Shown here: positions 10,201-20,653 of the stretch, piece after piece
Position numbering within the stretch: the first letter of the stretch is position 1
Layout: each line of letters begins with the position of its first letter
Assembly: GCA_046530935.1 (NCBI GenBank)
Contig: JBHEQW010000016.1
Location: forward strand, 1-39,907
From: Arsenophonus sp046530935
Lineage (GTDB): Bacteria; Pseudomonadota; Gammaproteobacteria; Enterobacterales; Enterobacteriaceae
DNA: 39,907 nucleotides
Reading direction: 5' to 3'
Translations under genes and position numbers: made by a program
Notes under the pieces: model-generated
What the model was told of the DNA's origin: nothing
What the model saw: only the letters and a program-made list of their open reading frames with translations
Database searches by the model: none

Positions 10201-13200
10201 ATTTGAGAGACATCAACAAAGGCTAGCAGTCTAGATGGCCAACCTAGAAGCTAAGACCTCCGTTGTCATGTATGTGCAAGATGAGATTGCTGCACCTGTT
10301 TTAACAAAATTCTCACTTGCTTTCTTGCTTGTATTAACAAATGAATCTCTCGCACAAAGTGCTCGATCAAGCAGCAGGTGACATTAAATTAGCATTTGCT
10401 CATCTGTCTCAGACAGTTACACTAAAACAATGCTCATAAATATCAAAAAGCAACATTTGATAATTGTACATTCGTTTCTTGCTCATAATTTATCCTGAAT
10501 ATAGTTAGGTATTAATCATTACTCAGCAAAATATTGCTTAGGATTTGGCTCTATATATGGTAAGTCTCATCCAAACTTCCTGCCCACGAAATGCTTCACT
10601 GCTGGCATTAGCCAGTTCCTAGATAAAATATGAAAAATGTTCCATCTATCGTATCTGTGGCTCATCTCTACTGTGTGCTTAAAACACTGAGCATATGGCT
10701 TCTTTAATAAAATCAACAACAATTTCGTTGTTATCCAACATTCAAATCTACTGCTTGTACAGACTATAAAATAATAAAGATCGCACCATTTTCATAATCA
10801 TCCACGAAGTTTCTCTGGTTGATTTCTTACATAACTCGCCGGTAATGATGGTGGTCTTTCTGCTCAGACGCAGCTAGAGAAAATCCATTGCTACTCACTC
10901 GTTTTGTATCACTAGCCGGTTAACCTCTGAACTGGATAGATGTTGATCGACATGCATACCACGGCAAAGTCAATAAACAGCTTAATCTCTTACCCAATCT
11001 ATAACTGAGTAAGGTGTTTTTTTTGCACTAGTTCAAACAGGAGTTGAGAAATATTCATCGATAAAAATTAACCTTACTGGCTAGAAAGTGTATAATATTT
11101 TCTTTTTTGACTGATTTTATCACTCCAAAAATCCAAATTTTGCACGATATGTATGAGTATGGGCACGCGACCCATTAGGCAACGTCATATCCGCATCCTC
11201 TCAAATGAGCTATAAGATTCCCACCAGGAAAGCTATTAAGCTGTAACACTTCTTTCTCCAGACAGACAAAGCCTTAGTAGAAGACACTCATGTGGTTGCG
11301 CAAAACCTTATGACTATAGAGCAGCGAGGGCGGCCATATAACACTCACTTGTTTATTCAAAATAATAATTATTCAGTAAACGCACCATTAATTAGCAGCA
11401 CTGATATTTTATCAAAATATAGTTAATCATCCTCCCACTCTGATAAAAGATTTTTCTGCCAGAAATTCCAGATGATGCATCACATAGCCTGTAAGCTATG
11501 CTAGCTATCTTTTAAATTCCTCTGCAACTTGGTAATTTTCAGTCTCATGGCATTATGTACCGTATTCACTGACATCATTGCATACACAAGTAGTGGTTCT
11601 ACCGTCAACAGACGTGGCGCGGTTAATGTGATAAACTTGCTCGCATTCGGCAAAGGATCGCTAGTTGCATCATCTACAAAAACAGAGATCTAGAGCTTTG
11701 TGTTCACGGCATAGACTGCCGAAGCGATATACTATTTTTGTGCGTTAAACCACACTGGCATCTTCCTGCCTCTGGCCTAACAGGCTATACAGCAAGCTCT
11801 ACCTAAGTGGATCAATAGCTACCAGCACCATAGAGCCACAATGTATCTACCTGAGCATAATCACAACGCGCAATAACGCGCTAATAGATTTTTAGGTATG
11901 TCACTTGTTAGCCATCTGGTGGAGTTATCGTTTCTATCGTTTATTCATGATGCTATTGCGTTTGTCGATAATGCTTTGGCTGGTTAACCGTGCTCTTGTC
12001 TGTATTACACTGTTTAATCACGGCAAGCAGTTTCTGAAAAAAGCATCTAAGAGCCAGCTAAAAAGATTAAGATATCATTAGTGAGTAGTAATGAACCTAG
12101 ATATAACACAAATAACCTGTTTGTAGGATGGCTTGGATGATGGATAAGTAGTTTTTGTTAATGTCAGGACTTTTATTGACTGCAGGAACAACAAAAATTC
12201 AGCTTGCCAATATGAAAAAATACATGCGCTTACAAACTCAACAATTACCAACAATAATCCTTTATGGAACTTATTTGACAGTATTTTTTATTTTCTTAGT
12301 GTTTATATTATTTTTTAAGCGTCACTGTTTTCTCAAATTCAACTAATAAAAGAACTATTGTATATGGCGTTGCTATGTCAGCACCTGCTGGAGTCAAGCA
12401 AACTGTAGCGAGTAATAATAAAGTCAGCAAATACAACATCATCTCCGTTTTTAATAGCTTGTTTATGATGGCGTTCCATCAAGGTTTAGGCAGTTCATGC
12501 CAGCATATGTATTAGTAGGCAAAGCTGTGATTGAACAGACAGAACAGCGTGATGCTAATTCAAGCCTTGACACAACAAGGAAACTCATTACAAGCTGTTA
12601 GAATATAACCGGTATTGAGGCGATTTAGCATTGTCAAGTGCATAACCGCGCCCAGAAGCAGCGACATTGTAAATAAAATCAACAAGCCATACATGCTACC
12701 CATCTGATAGCAGCACCCATCACATTGACTGTTGTTAGAATCACTACAAAACCATGAGATATATATGTTCCGCCACACCGTCATGACACATTCACATTAC
12801 GTAGGAGTTTTTAATATATCGGCGATGATAATGTTGACACCGATATAAGCGTTGAATACGGTGAATACGCCGATGATATATTGTTATGATAAGGCTATAA
12901 TTCATCTTCCTCTCTTCCACTATCCTATCATATAAACTAGTATGTCAGGCAGCTAACGTCACAAGAGGTCTCTGCCTGTGGTGAAACGGCAAGAAGTTTT
13001 TTATATAAAACGGTATACAAATGTGGTATAGCGATATCTTTATACAATGGCATCCTGGAAACAGGATTAACATTAGGTAAAAAGGAAGAAAATTATTCTC
13101 CTTTAATAATTTTTCTACTTTTCTACTATGAGGCCACTCGTACAAAGTCAATTATTTTATTTAGATAACTTCATAGTGGTTTGGTTGCTAAAGATGGCGT

Positions 13201-14618
13201 GTTGGAGTACGGTTTAAATAGAGCTTACATTGAATTACAATCATTTTATAAATCTGTATCTGAACTAGCTATATTCCGATATATATTCCTTACGAAGCAT
13301 CTCAATCGGCGTGACCTATACCTGTTGACAAATGTTGAATATTTCATTCTCATGAAAAGCATTTAGCAATGCTAATACTTTTAACTAAATAATAGTTACG
13401 CTAGCTGGCACACACCGCGTCATTGAAACAGTCACTTTACAGACTAAAAGCCACGCCAAATATGCTAAGATGAAACCATGGCTTTGCAACTCTCATTAAC
13501 CATTATATCCACAACTGCCTAGACCAAATCCGTTTGGTGTTGCTTCATCACTTATCTAATTAGGTGAATTAAGTAATAATGTTATTATACAATATCTTAC
13601 TCCATAAACAGATGCATTGTATTGCGAAGTGGCGACGATAATCTCTGAACTGTCAGTACCAACTTCAATCTAACCCATTATAAATCTGATAATCGCTAGG
13701 TACAAACTTTTTGTTTGGCATCCCATTCCATGGAGATGCAAGCAGCTGCTAGCATGCAGAGTTGATGCCTCAAAGAGCTTGAGGATTTTTAGAAGCTTAA
13801 CGGCCATAGCACGTTATCCTAATTGAGCAAAGATAGGTTGTACCACAACGCTAACAGCTTAGCATATTTTCCTTCGCAGTAGTTAGCTTTATCTAAGCAT
13901 TAGTTCAGCCTTTTCACTAAACTAAAAAACCAATAGCTATGGAGCAGTCTTGTCTGATGACAAGACTTTTATCAATAAGGTTAAGGCAGTTTAACACAGC
14001 CTAAAACTGACTTTGAGCGCACATCAAAAGATTATTTTGAAAGTTAAGCATAACATATGATAAGCTGAGGCACCATCATCTCTTGCAACTAGTTTTACCG
14101 ACGCTAATTTAATCATGGTGCCGAAATAAGTCTATTTATTCAGTTGTAACTCGCATGTGTGGAATTGTTGAGCCACATGGATAAGTTTGATTAAGGTTGC
14201 TCTTTGTCATGGCTTATATGCTTCTGTTTTTATCGATACAGGTTAGTTTTTTTATAAGTCCTATTACAATGCATCTAGTTTGCAGGCCTTTTTATCGTCA
14301 ATCATTGTTACCAGCCCGTTTATTGGAATCTGATCGAACATGATTTCAATCCCATAAATAATTTAGCATATTTCTCAAGTATTATACTTATATGAAAGAA
14401 AACAGCAGAGTACTACGGCTTAATTATAATATTAAGCAAGTTTTAATACTTTTTAAAACCTGTCTATTATGACTACAACGAACGATCCAGTACAGCGTTA
14501 AAAACTATATTTTTATTCGCTGCGATCAATATACCATCTACATAATCCAGCTAGCCCGATGTGTGTTTATTATGCGCGCAAAATTTAAAGCATTGTTGTT
14601 AACAATGGCTATTTTAAG
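7241..14618. other. 7.4-kb block of unrecognised, GC-richer decayed DNA
   Basis: No intact gene and no family that I can name were found on either strand. Composition differs from the rest: 11641-11700 is 26 G/C of 60, against 8 of 60 at 24001-24060. Protein-like runs without stops include 7522-7830 plus, 8762-8986 minus, about 9960-10115 plus ('SSPEDALELFLSLKKFRANF'), 12155-12346 plus (ending in a hydrophobic segment rich in F, I, L and V), about 12360-12590 plus ('MSAPAGVKQTVASNN', then 'GKAVIEQTEQRDANSSLDTT' after a shift) and 13181-13366 plus. These may be pieces of a former acquired element such as a prophage or integrative element, but no hallmark integrase, capsid or transfer gene was identified. 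That idea rests only on composition and absence of homology. Confidence 0.4.
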
Positions 14619-15513
14619 ACAAGATTGTTTGGTAGCAATTTATTCTATTAATATGAAGCATTTTTGTTAGATAAGTTGGTATGAAAAAGCAAAAAGTCAT
14701 ACATATTAAAGAGACTCCTTAAGTACCTGCAAACATAAAACTTCATTTCATTACTTCGCTAGGCGACAATCTATGGAATGATGTTGATTGATTGAGGCAA
14801 CTAATAATACTTTATCCAGCCAATATTAGTTTATTATCATGCTAAACATGCTATCTGCTGTAGTAATTCATTAGAATTACAGCAATATCATTATAAAATT
14901 TCAGATTGCAGAAAAACATTTACAATGTTATCAGAAGTCATCTAGCGTGGCTATATCAGAATGAATAAATGATTTAGTTATCTACGATATATATTGAATG
15001 GCTTAACTTTACTGGAATCACTAAAAGAAAGAGGCATTGATTTAAAATAGCGTTTAAATAGCATCACTGGTTCTTTTATTCAGCAGCGACACCCAACATA
15101 AATTCAGTAACTGGTTATTTGTAAAGTCTATGAAATATTTTTCTTAGAATTTTTTAAATGGAAGCGTTTACTTTCCATATAAGAAATCTAGAAAACAGCT
15201 TGGATCACATGGAATAAAAGAAAAAATAAATTACTATCTTAATTGCTTAAGCTTAACAAGATCACGTGCGCGATGATTTTAAAGAGATTAATGCAGAGTA
15301 TGTTAATCTTTATTAAAAATCTGAATAGAGTTATATCAACAGTTTAATAAGGATACCTGAGTAGATTCCTACTGTAAGGTTATTTTATTTACTAAATTAT
15401 TTAGCCTAGAGAAAGTATTATTTAAAATTACAACAATTAAAATACAGACAAGAAGTGTGCCTATAAATTGCTATGCGAGAAAAGCAACAACATTTGCATA
15501 CATAAAGCTTTAT
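14619..15513 (+). mobile_element. IS1595-family transposase remnant, copy 3
   Basis: It is collinear with copy 1: the lead-in 'MKKQKVIHIKET' at 14689-14724, then 'LGDNLWNDVD' and, near 14885-15000, a decayed zinc-ribbon region. After this come 'ITKRKRH', a 'SAATPNINSVTGY' segment near 15080-15120 and 'ARDDFKEINAEYV'-like sequence near 15265-15305. The left terminus near 14619 aligns with those of the other copies (GGTAG and TATGAAG blocks in register). Its C-terminal codons run straight into an IS481 remnant, so the first part of the open frame 15457-15795 is an accidental fusion of two dead elements, not a gene. Confidence 0.8.
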
Positions 15514-16267
15514 GATTACATACATATTCCTCATCGTTTATTATTGATGCTGTTACCAGCTGAGAAAGCCGTAGTCATTAGTCGTTTTATGCAAAAAACT
15601 TTTTCTCTCTCTCGACGATCTAATGGTCGAGTTATACTCGAATTATTGAACTATGTTGTATATCAATCTAGCCTAAATTGCTATTTATACAGGCAGGTAG
15701 TGAAAAATTTGCGTGAAATAAGAAAAAAAATACCACAAAAACCGACGAAGCATAAAATGGTTGAAACATACGAGACTAGTTATATCTGCGCATAGAAATA
15801 AAATATTTTCTGCAAATACTAAACAAAACTTCATGAAGTTATCTTTTCGTAGGTATATAGATCACACAAATCGATGTGTTTTTATCAGTCTTTACAATGA
15901 AAAGACTGCAGCCAATGCTCGACGCTTCTTACCTGATCTTAACCTAGCATCTACAATAGCTACCCACATCTTATTATACTTACAACAATAGCAAAGAATT
16001 TAAAAACTTCTTTTTTATCTGCAAAAAGGTTCATCCGCCAGAAAACAGGAATTTTACCTGTTATATATAGAACTTGGTATAGAACACCAACTTAGCCAGC
16101 TGATGTATTACACAAATGAATTGTATTGCCGAGCGATTTAATAATCTAATAGAAGATTCGTTGCAAAGCAAGATAGGTTCAGTTCTTATCAAGAGCTTAG
16201 AGTTGTTAACAAATCTAGCGTATGGAGAATCAGAGCTATACGTTTTAGTATAATGCTTTATTAATCT
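15514..16267 (+). mobile_element. IS481-family transposase remnant lacking its 5' end
   Basis: Plus-strand pieces follow an IS481-type transposase. 'PHRLLLMLLPAEKAVVISRF' near 15530 matches the family PHRLQTTLTPAQEAVVVALR. 'VVKNLREIRKK' near 15695 corresponds to the RHGV..LRDLKAK region, and 'NRCVFISLYNEKTAANARRF' near 15870-15930 to the integrase core. Then follow 'LPDLNLA' and, near 16060-16110, a decayed 'LGIEHQL' and P.TNG..ERFN region. Open frames of 112 and 76 codons survive inside it. The N-terminal helix-turn-helix is missing, replaced by the IS1595 copy. The right side ends at an IS256 copy in the opposite orientation. Confidence 0.8.
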
Positions 16268-17095
16268 ATTCTTTATCCTTAAATTAGACATTGTTTAGCA
16301 CCAAGGTCATCAAGGTTAACTCAACTTAGGAAGTTCCAACCTTTCTGAGCAGATGCAAGCAACTTAAATAGCATTGAAATGATTGTTTTTCTTAAACTGG
16401 AGTTTTTTATGCGAGGGCTTCGTAGCCTTACTGACATAAAAGTCGATTCAATCGGATTTATCATTCTTCTTGACGCAAAGAACGCTCTGATGGGAAGTAC
16501 TTAGAATACCAGCAGTTATTCTCGATATTTCTACAATGTTATCATCGCACTTTAAGGCTGATATTTCACTGAAACCATTGCAACAAAACATCAATGGCTT
16601 TTATTAGTGACATCGTGGCCTCTCTTGCTATGTTAAGATCTCCACCAGGTCAGCCTTAACTTTCGCTTGCATGCATTTAGGGAGTGAAGCTAGCATATTA
16701 GTTGTTTCGTTATACTAAAAAGCGTTGCTTCTGCGATCCTTGATCGTTAGACACGTCAAGATCAAGATCAAGTATAGCAGTCTGCATAGTTAGCTATGAT
16801 AAATAATCGTCATGATTGATGGCATGACATCCATCGACAAGGCTGGAGTTTTCAGCATGGCTTCGAGTTCAACATCAACCACTGGAGGCTATCAGATTGC
16901 TGCTTGGGCACAATTACGAATGAGTTCATGTAAGGAATCACAGCTAGGTATCTGGTTTTGTTGATGCCTGTATGTAATGTAGACTTTTTCATGGCATATC
17001 ATCTCTCTGTTGTTGAAGCCATTCACTAAATCAATCAGTAGGATACTCTACCATCTCTGAAACCATAAACTAGAAATGACCATAGCTTAATCTTA
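16268..17095 (-). mobile_element. IS256-family transposase remnant, copy 6, internally deleted
   Basis: On the minus strand the left-end sequence shared by all copies (TTTCAGAGATGG, then ATGCCATGAAAAAGTC) is at about 16985-17080. The C-terminal block 'NPIESTF'-like (here 'DKSDSIDFYVSKATKP') is near 16420-16470, and a decayed 'MLASLPKCMQAKVKADL' near 16640-16700. The middle of the transposase is missing, which makes this copy about half the length of the others. It sits between the IS481 remnant and the gstA fossil and is a likely cause of the loss of the gstA 5' part. Confidence 0.75.
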
Positions 17096-17189
17096 AGATT
17101 ACTTAACATTGATATGTTTGCCTATGCGATCTGAAATCGTCCACCAAATCAGTATTTGGTGGTAAAACTCTTTTATAGTATATAAAAGA

Positions 17190-17450
17190 TTAGTTTAAGG
17201 TTAAACCTTCATTATTCAATAAAAACAACATACTATCTTTATGGAAGTGACAATTAAGCGTAAAGTTATTAATAGTAAATTTAACGCTGAATATTTTACT
17301 ATTGCAGATGTTTATCTGTTTATTATCTATTATTGGGCTACAGTAATTATTATTGGCCTTAAAACAATATCAAGATTTAAAATTAGTATATTAAAAAAAA
17401 TTACAGAACATAAAACTGTACAGAATGATAGCCATTAACAACTGAAGGTT
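17190..17450 (+). pseudogene. gstA: Glutathione S-transferase, 3' remnant
   Basis: The open frame 17241-17438 reads 'YFTIADVYLFIIYYWATV', which matches the E. coli GstA C-terminal domain 'RFTIADAYLFTVLRWAYAV', and ends with 'KKITEHKTVQNDSH' against 'QRMAERPEVQDALS'. A short frameshifted piece before it resembles the 'FTPLF' region. The N-terminal thioredoxin-like domain that binds glutathione is absent, so the product would be inactive. It is convergent with the pdxY fossil, exactly as gstA and pdxY are arranged in E. coli, which strongly supports the identification. Confidence 0.8.
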
Positions 17451-17544
17451 TATTCTGATATTAGTTTTGTTTATTGCTCTTAAAATGTTTTATTTAGCTT
17501 GAAGAGAAATCTTCTGGAATAAAATTGTTAATCAAGCTTTATCC

Positions 17545-18440
17545 TCTTTGAAGTAATTAGCAAGATTTGCTATCAACTGGTATTGTAGGAATTAGTTATA
17601 ATTCATATTTTTCATGGCTTTTGTCTTTAACACCACTTCATAAACCACTACGGCTACATGATCTAATATACCAGATAACAATTTATAGTTTAATAAATCA
17701 ATAAGCATTAAACCGATGATGAAATCGCGCAACTATTCCTACTAGTTGTTGTTTACCTAATAAATCAGTGCCCGACTAATATGCTAGGAATATGCTTAAT
17801 CTTTAATAGAATTTTAAAAAAGTTAGTATGATGGAAATTGGAAAGGCTAAAGATATTTATCCAAAACTGTGTAAAGGAGCTTTTTTTGACATAATTCCTT
17901 GCCACTAAATAACACTTATTCAACATTAGCACTAATCAATCTTTACAATTCCTAATATAGATTAGGTGCGAATCTATCACAGATAAGTAAAGCTTCATAA
18001 TATAAACTTCAGGCAAGCTATACACTCAACTAACTCGGATGCAATAATACAGATTATTTCAGTATCTGCTTAATCACTAAATGATAGGAATAGCAAAAAA
18101 ATGATTAGTTTTTTATCTATTTAATAAAATTAACAATAACTGTACCTTGCACAGAAGAATTAATCCAACACTTCATCACTTCAGAGAAGTGCATGACAAT
18201 ATTTTAATTAATAGATCTTAGAAATACAGCTAACTATATCTGTTAAATATTAAGGCACCACCACAAATAATAACTAGATCTTCATTATTAGTATGCTGTA
18301 TAATCAAAAAAATTTTAGCGCCAGTAAGGAGCCAAACATAATTTCCAATTCGTTGCATAGAAAAAACTGTGACTCTATTTAGAGTCGTATGGCTAGAAAC
18401 ACCTGCTAATAAATTGATAGAATACTTTTCATATATCACT
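17545..18440 (-). pseudogene. pdxY: Pyridoxal kinase 2, decayed
   Basis: On the minus strand, PdxY can be followed from end to end with frameshifts. 'NLLAGVSSHTT' and 'SMQRIGNYVWLLTGAKIF' (18300-18420) match 'NILAIQSHVV' and 'PMRRLGANVWPLNTVQFS'. 'FAPNLYELERLISANVE' (with two stops, about 17920-17975) matches 'IAPNLVELEILCEHAVNNVE'. 'ILDHVAVVVYEVVLKTKAM' (about 17610-17670) matches 'ALEHVTAAVYEIMVTTKAM'. The enzyme phosphorylates pyridoxal to PLP in the salvage route. Stops and indels throughout mean no activity. It lies immediately downstream of tyrS, as in E. coli (pdxH-tyrS-pdxY). Confidence 0.9.
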
Positions 18441-18601
18441 CATTTTATTTTTAATAATACTTGTTGTTATAACAAAAAAATCATTACTGCTCTAAATAGC
18501 AATTAACACATTAATAATTAATCTAATAAATACCAATAAGTCTAATCTCTAGGTTAGACAAAGCTTATGATGATTAAATTTATACTGCTACGCACTCATC
18601 A

Positions 18602-19876
18602 TTATTGCCAATTAATTAAGCAGTAATGTTTTTTGCTACGCCTTATCAACGAATAACGACCAAATAGGCGATCTTTTGCAGTAAAAATATATTCAGGATC
18701 AATACATTTTTCGCCATTAATCGAAACTGCATTTGAGCTTATCATTGTTCTAGCTTGCCCACGGGAAGGAACTAATTTTGCTTTGACTAGTGCCTGCTGT
18801 AAATCTGCACCTAAATTTAACTTGACCATCGGCATTCCATCTTGTGCTAGCTGATCAAAATCTGTTTCGGTTAAAGCCATAACTGTATCGGAAAATAAGC
18901 TTTCTGTGATCCGCTTAGCGGTATCTAAGCACTCATCACCATGAACTAATTGGGTTACTTTCCTTGCTAAGACATACTGTGCTAGTGGCGCTTTACTACT
19001 ATTTTGATCATTTTCTTGCAAGGCATCAATTTCTTCAATTGACATAAAAGTAAAAAATTTAAGAAAACGATAAACATCTACATCTGGAGTATTAACAAAA
19101 AATTGATAAAACTTATATGGAGTAGTTTTTTTTGGGTCTAACCAAACTGCCCCAGCTTCCATCTTGCCAAATTTAGTTCCATCAGATTTAGTAATTAGCG
19201 GTACCGTTAAACCGAAAACTTGTTTTTGATATAAACGACGAGTGAGATCAATACCTGAAGTAATATTGCCCCATTGATCAGAACCGCCTATTTGTAATTC
19301 AACTTTATGTTGGTTATAAAGGTTAGCAAAGTCATAAGACTGGAGCAAATTATAGGAGAATTCAGTAAAAGAAATGCCAGCATCATCGCGCTTAAAACGT
19401 TCTTTAACTCCATCTTTATTAATCATTTTATTAACTGAAAAGTGTTTGCCAACATTGCGAAAGAAAGTAAAAAGATTCATTTGAGCAAACCAATCATAGT
19501 TATTAAGTACCTTTGCGCTATTTTTACCACAATTAAAATCAAGAAATACCGAAAGCTGTTGACAAATTTTTTCTACCCATTTCTGCACCGTTTCATTAGT
19601 ATGTAATTTACGCTCAGTAGCTTTAAAAGCAGGATCGCCAATTAAACCTGTTCCCCCACCTATTAAAACTACTGGTTGGTGTCCCATCTGTTGAAACCGC
19701 TTTAAACATAACAAAGGGACCAAATGCCCTAACTGCAAGCTATCAGCAGTTGGATCAAATCCACAATAAACTGATACTGGTCCTTTGGATAGTTTCTCTA
19801 TTAATGCCTTTTCATTCGTCATCTGAGCTATTAACCCACGCTCTTGGAATTGTTCAATTATGTTCTTGCTAAACAT
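18602..19876 (-). CDS. tyrS: Tyrosyl-tRNA synthetase
   Basis: Class I aminoacyl-tRNA synthetase that activates tyrosine with ATP and charges tRNA-Tyr in the cytoplasm, as a homodimer. In the 424-residue form chosen here, Tyr37-Cys38 begin the active-site strand, LGHL (49-52) is the HIGH motif, KFGKM near 235 replaces the KMSKS loop (KFGKT in E. coli), and an S4-like RNA-binding domain closes the protein (GQARTMISSNAVSINGEK). The open frame extends eight codons further, to 19900, but the ATG at 19876 gives the E. coli length, aligns with its N-terminus (NIIEQFQERG against NLIKQLQERG) and has GGAG six bases before it; the upstream ATG has no such site. It lies 104 bases downstream of pdxH on the same strand, probably one transcript. 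No damage seen. Confidence 0.97.
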   Translation of the reverse strand: MFSKNIIEQFQERGLIAQMTNEKALIEKLSKGPVSVYCGFDPTADSLQLGHLVPLLCLKRFQQMGHQPVVLIGGGTGLIGDPAFKATERKLHTNETVQKWVEKICQQLSVFLDFNCGKNSAKVLNNYDWFAQMNLFTFFRNVGKHFSVNKMINKDGVKERFKRDDAGISFTEFSYNLLQSYDFANLYNQHKVELQIGGSDQWGNITSGIDLTRRLYQKQVFGLTVPLITKSDGTKFGKMEAGAVWLDPKKTTPYKFYQFFVNTPDVDVYRFLKFFTFMSIEEIDALQENDQNSSKAPLAQYVLARKVTQLVHGDECLDTAKRITESLFSDTVMALTETDFDQLAQDGMPMVKLNLGADLQQALVKAKLVPSRGQARTMISSNAVSINGEKCIDPEYIFTAKDRLFGRYSLIRRSKKHYCLINWQ

Positions 19877-19980
19877 CAATAACTCCATCAATTTTTTCAT
19901 TTTGTTAAAAAATATTTTAAATCAGATCAATAGACAAAATAGGGATAAAATAAGTGCCAGTTAAAAATGATTTCTTTTGT

Positions 19981-20634
19981 TTATGGTGCCAAGCGATCAA
20001 TTTGCCAATGATCATGTTTCCATTGATACATAAATCGATCATGTAATCGTTTAGTGCCACCTTGCCAAAATTCAACACTATCAAATCTGATTCGATATCC
20101 GCCCCAAAAAGTAGGTAATGGAATTTTATTATTTTTAAATTCTTGTTTTAATTTAAAAAAATTGTTTTCTAATAAACTTCTAGCTGAAATTTTTGCAGAT
20201 TGCTGTGAAACCCAGGCCGCTATTTGATTATCTTTTGGTCGACTATTAAAATATTTTATTACCTCAAGTGGAGAGAGTTTTTCTGCTTCACCCTGGAAGC
20301 AAACCTGACGATCTAGCTTATACCATGGAAATAGCAAACTTACCCTATTGTTATAGGCCATATGTTGTGCCTTGCGACTAGATAGATTAGTGTAAAATAC
20401 TAGACCATTTTTATCATAATGTTTTAGTAATACAATTCGTTGATATGCTTGTCCATTTCTATCTACCGTTGCAATACACATAGCTGTTGGATCATCTAAT
20501 TTTGTTTCATAAGCCTGTTTTAACCAACGCTCAAACAAAACTAATGGCTCATCGCTTAAATCCTTCCGCCTTAAACCCCCTTGAGTATATTCCCGTCTTA
20601 AATTAGCAATATCCAATTGAATTTTTTCTGCCAT
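19981..20634 (-). CDS. pdxH: Pyridoxamine/pyridoxine 5'-phosphate oxidase
   Basis: FMN-dependent oxidase that converts pyridoxine or pyridoxamine 5'-phosphate to pyridoxal 5'-phosphate, the last step of PLP synthesis. It has 217 residues against 218 in E. coli. The FMN-binding block RIVLLK is at 66-71, 'SRKAQ' and 'FPWYKLDRQV' follow in the split-barrel core, and Arg196 and His198 in RLHDR match the E. coli substrate-binding Arg197 and His199. AGAGG lies six bases before the ATG, a good ribosome site. The promoter region has been squeezed: the stop codon of the anmK fossil is only 20 bases upstream. The retained gene sits beside a dead pdxY, so vitamin B6 supply here depends on the oxidase plus either de novo synthesis or another kinase. 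Confidence 0.97.
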   Translation of the reverse strand: MAEKIQLDIANLRREYTQGGLRRKDLSDEPLVLFERWLKQAYETKLDDPTAMCIATVDRNGQAYQRIVLLKHYDKNGLVFYTNLSSRKAQHMAYNNRVSLLFPWYKLDRQVCFQGEAEKLSPLEVIKYFNSRPKDNQIAAWVSQQSAKISARSLLENNFFKLKQEFKNNKIPLPTFWGGYRIRFDSVEFWQGGTKRLHDRFMYQWKHDHWQIDRLAP

Positions 20635-20653
20635 TTTTGCCTCTGTCTTAATA

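Noticed and set aside
14545..14665. Possible IS481 N-terminus just before IS1595 copy 3 (which would mean IS1595 hit IS481 at the same site twice)
   Set aside because: Bases from about 14619 align much better with the left end of the other IS1595 copies, and what remains upstream is too weak to call.
15457..15795. 112-codon open frame, plus strand
   Set aside because: It is a chance fusion of the tail of an IS1595 remnant with the middle of an IS481 transposase remnant, not a gene.
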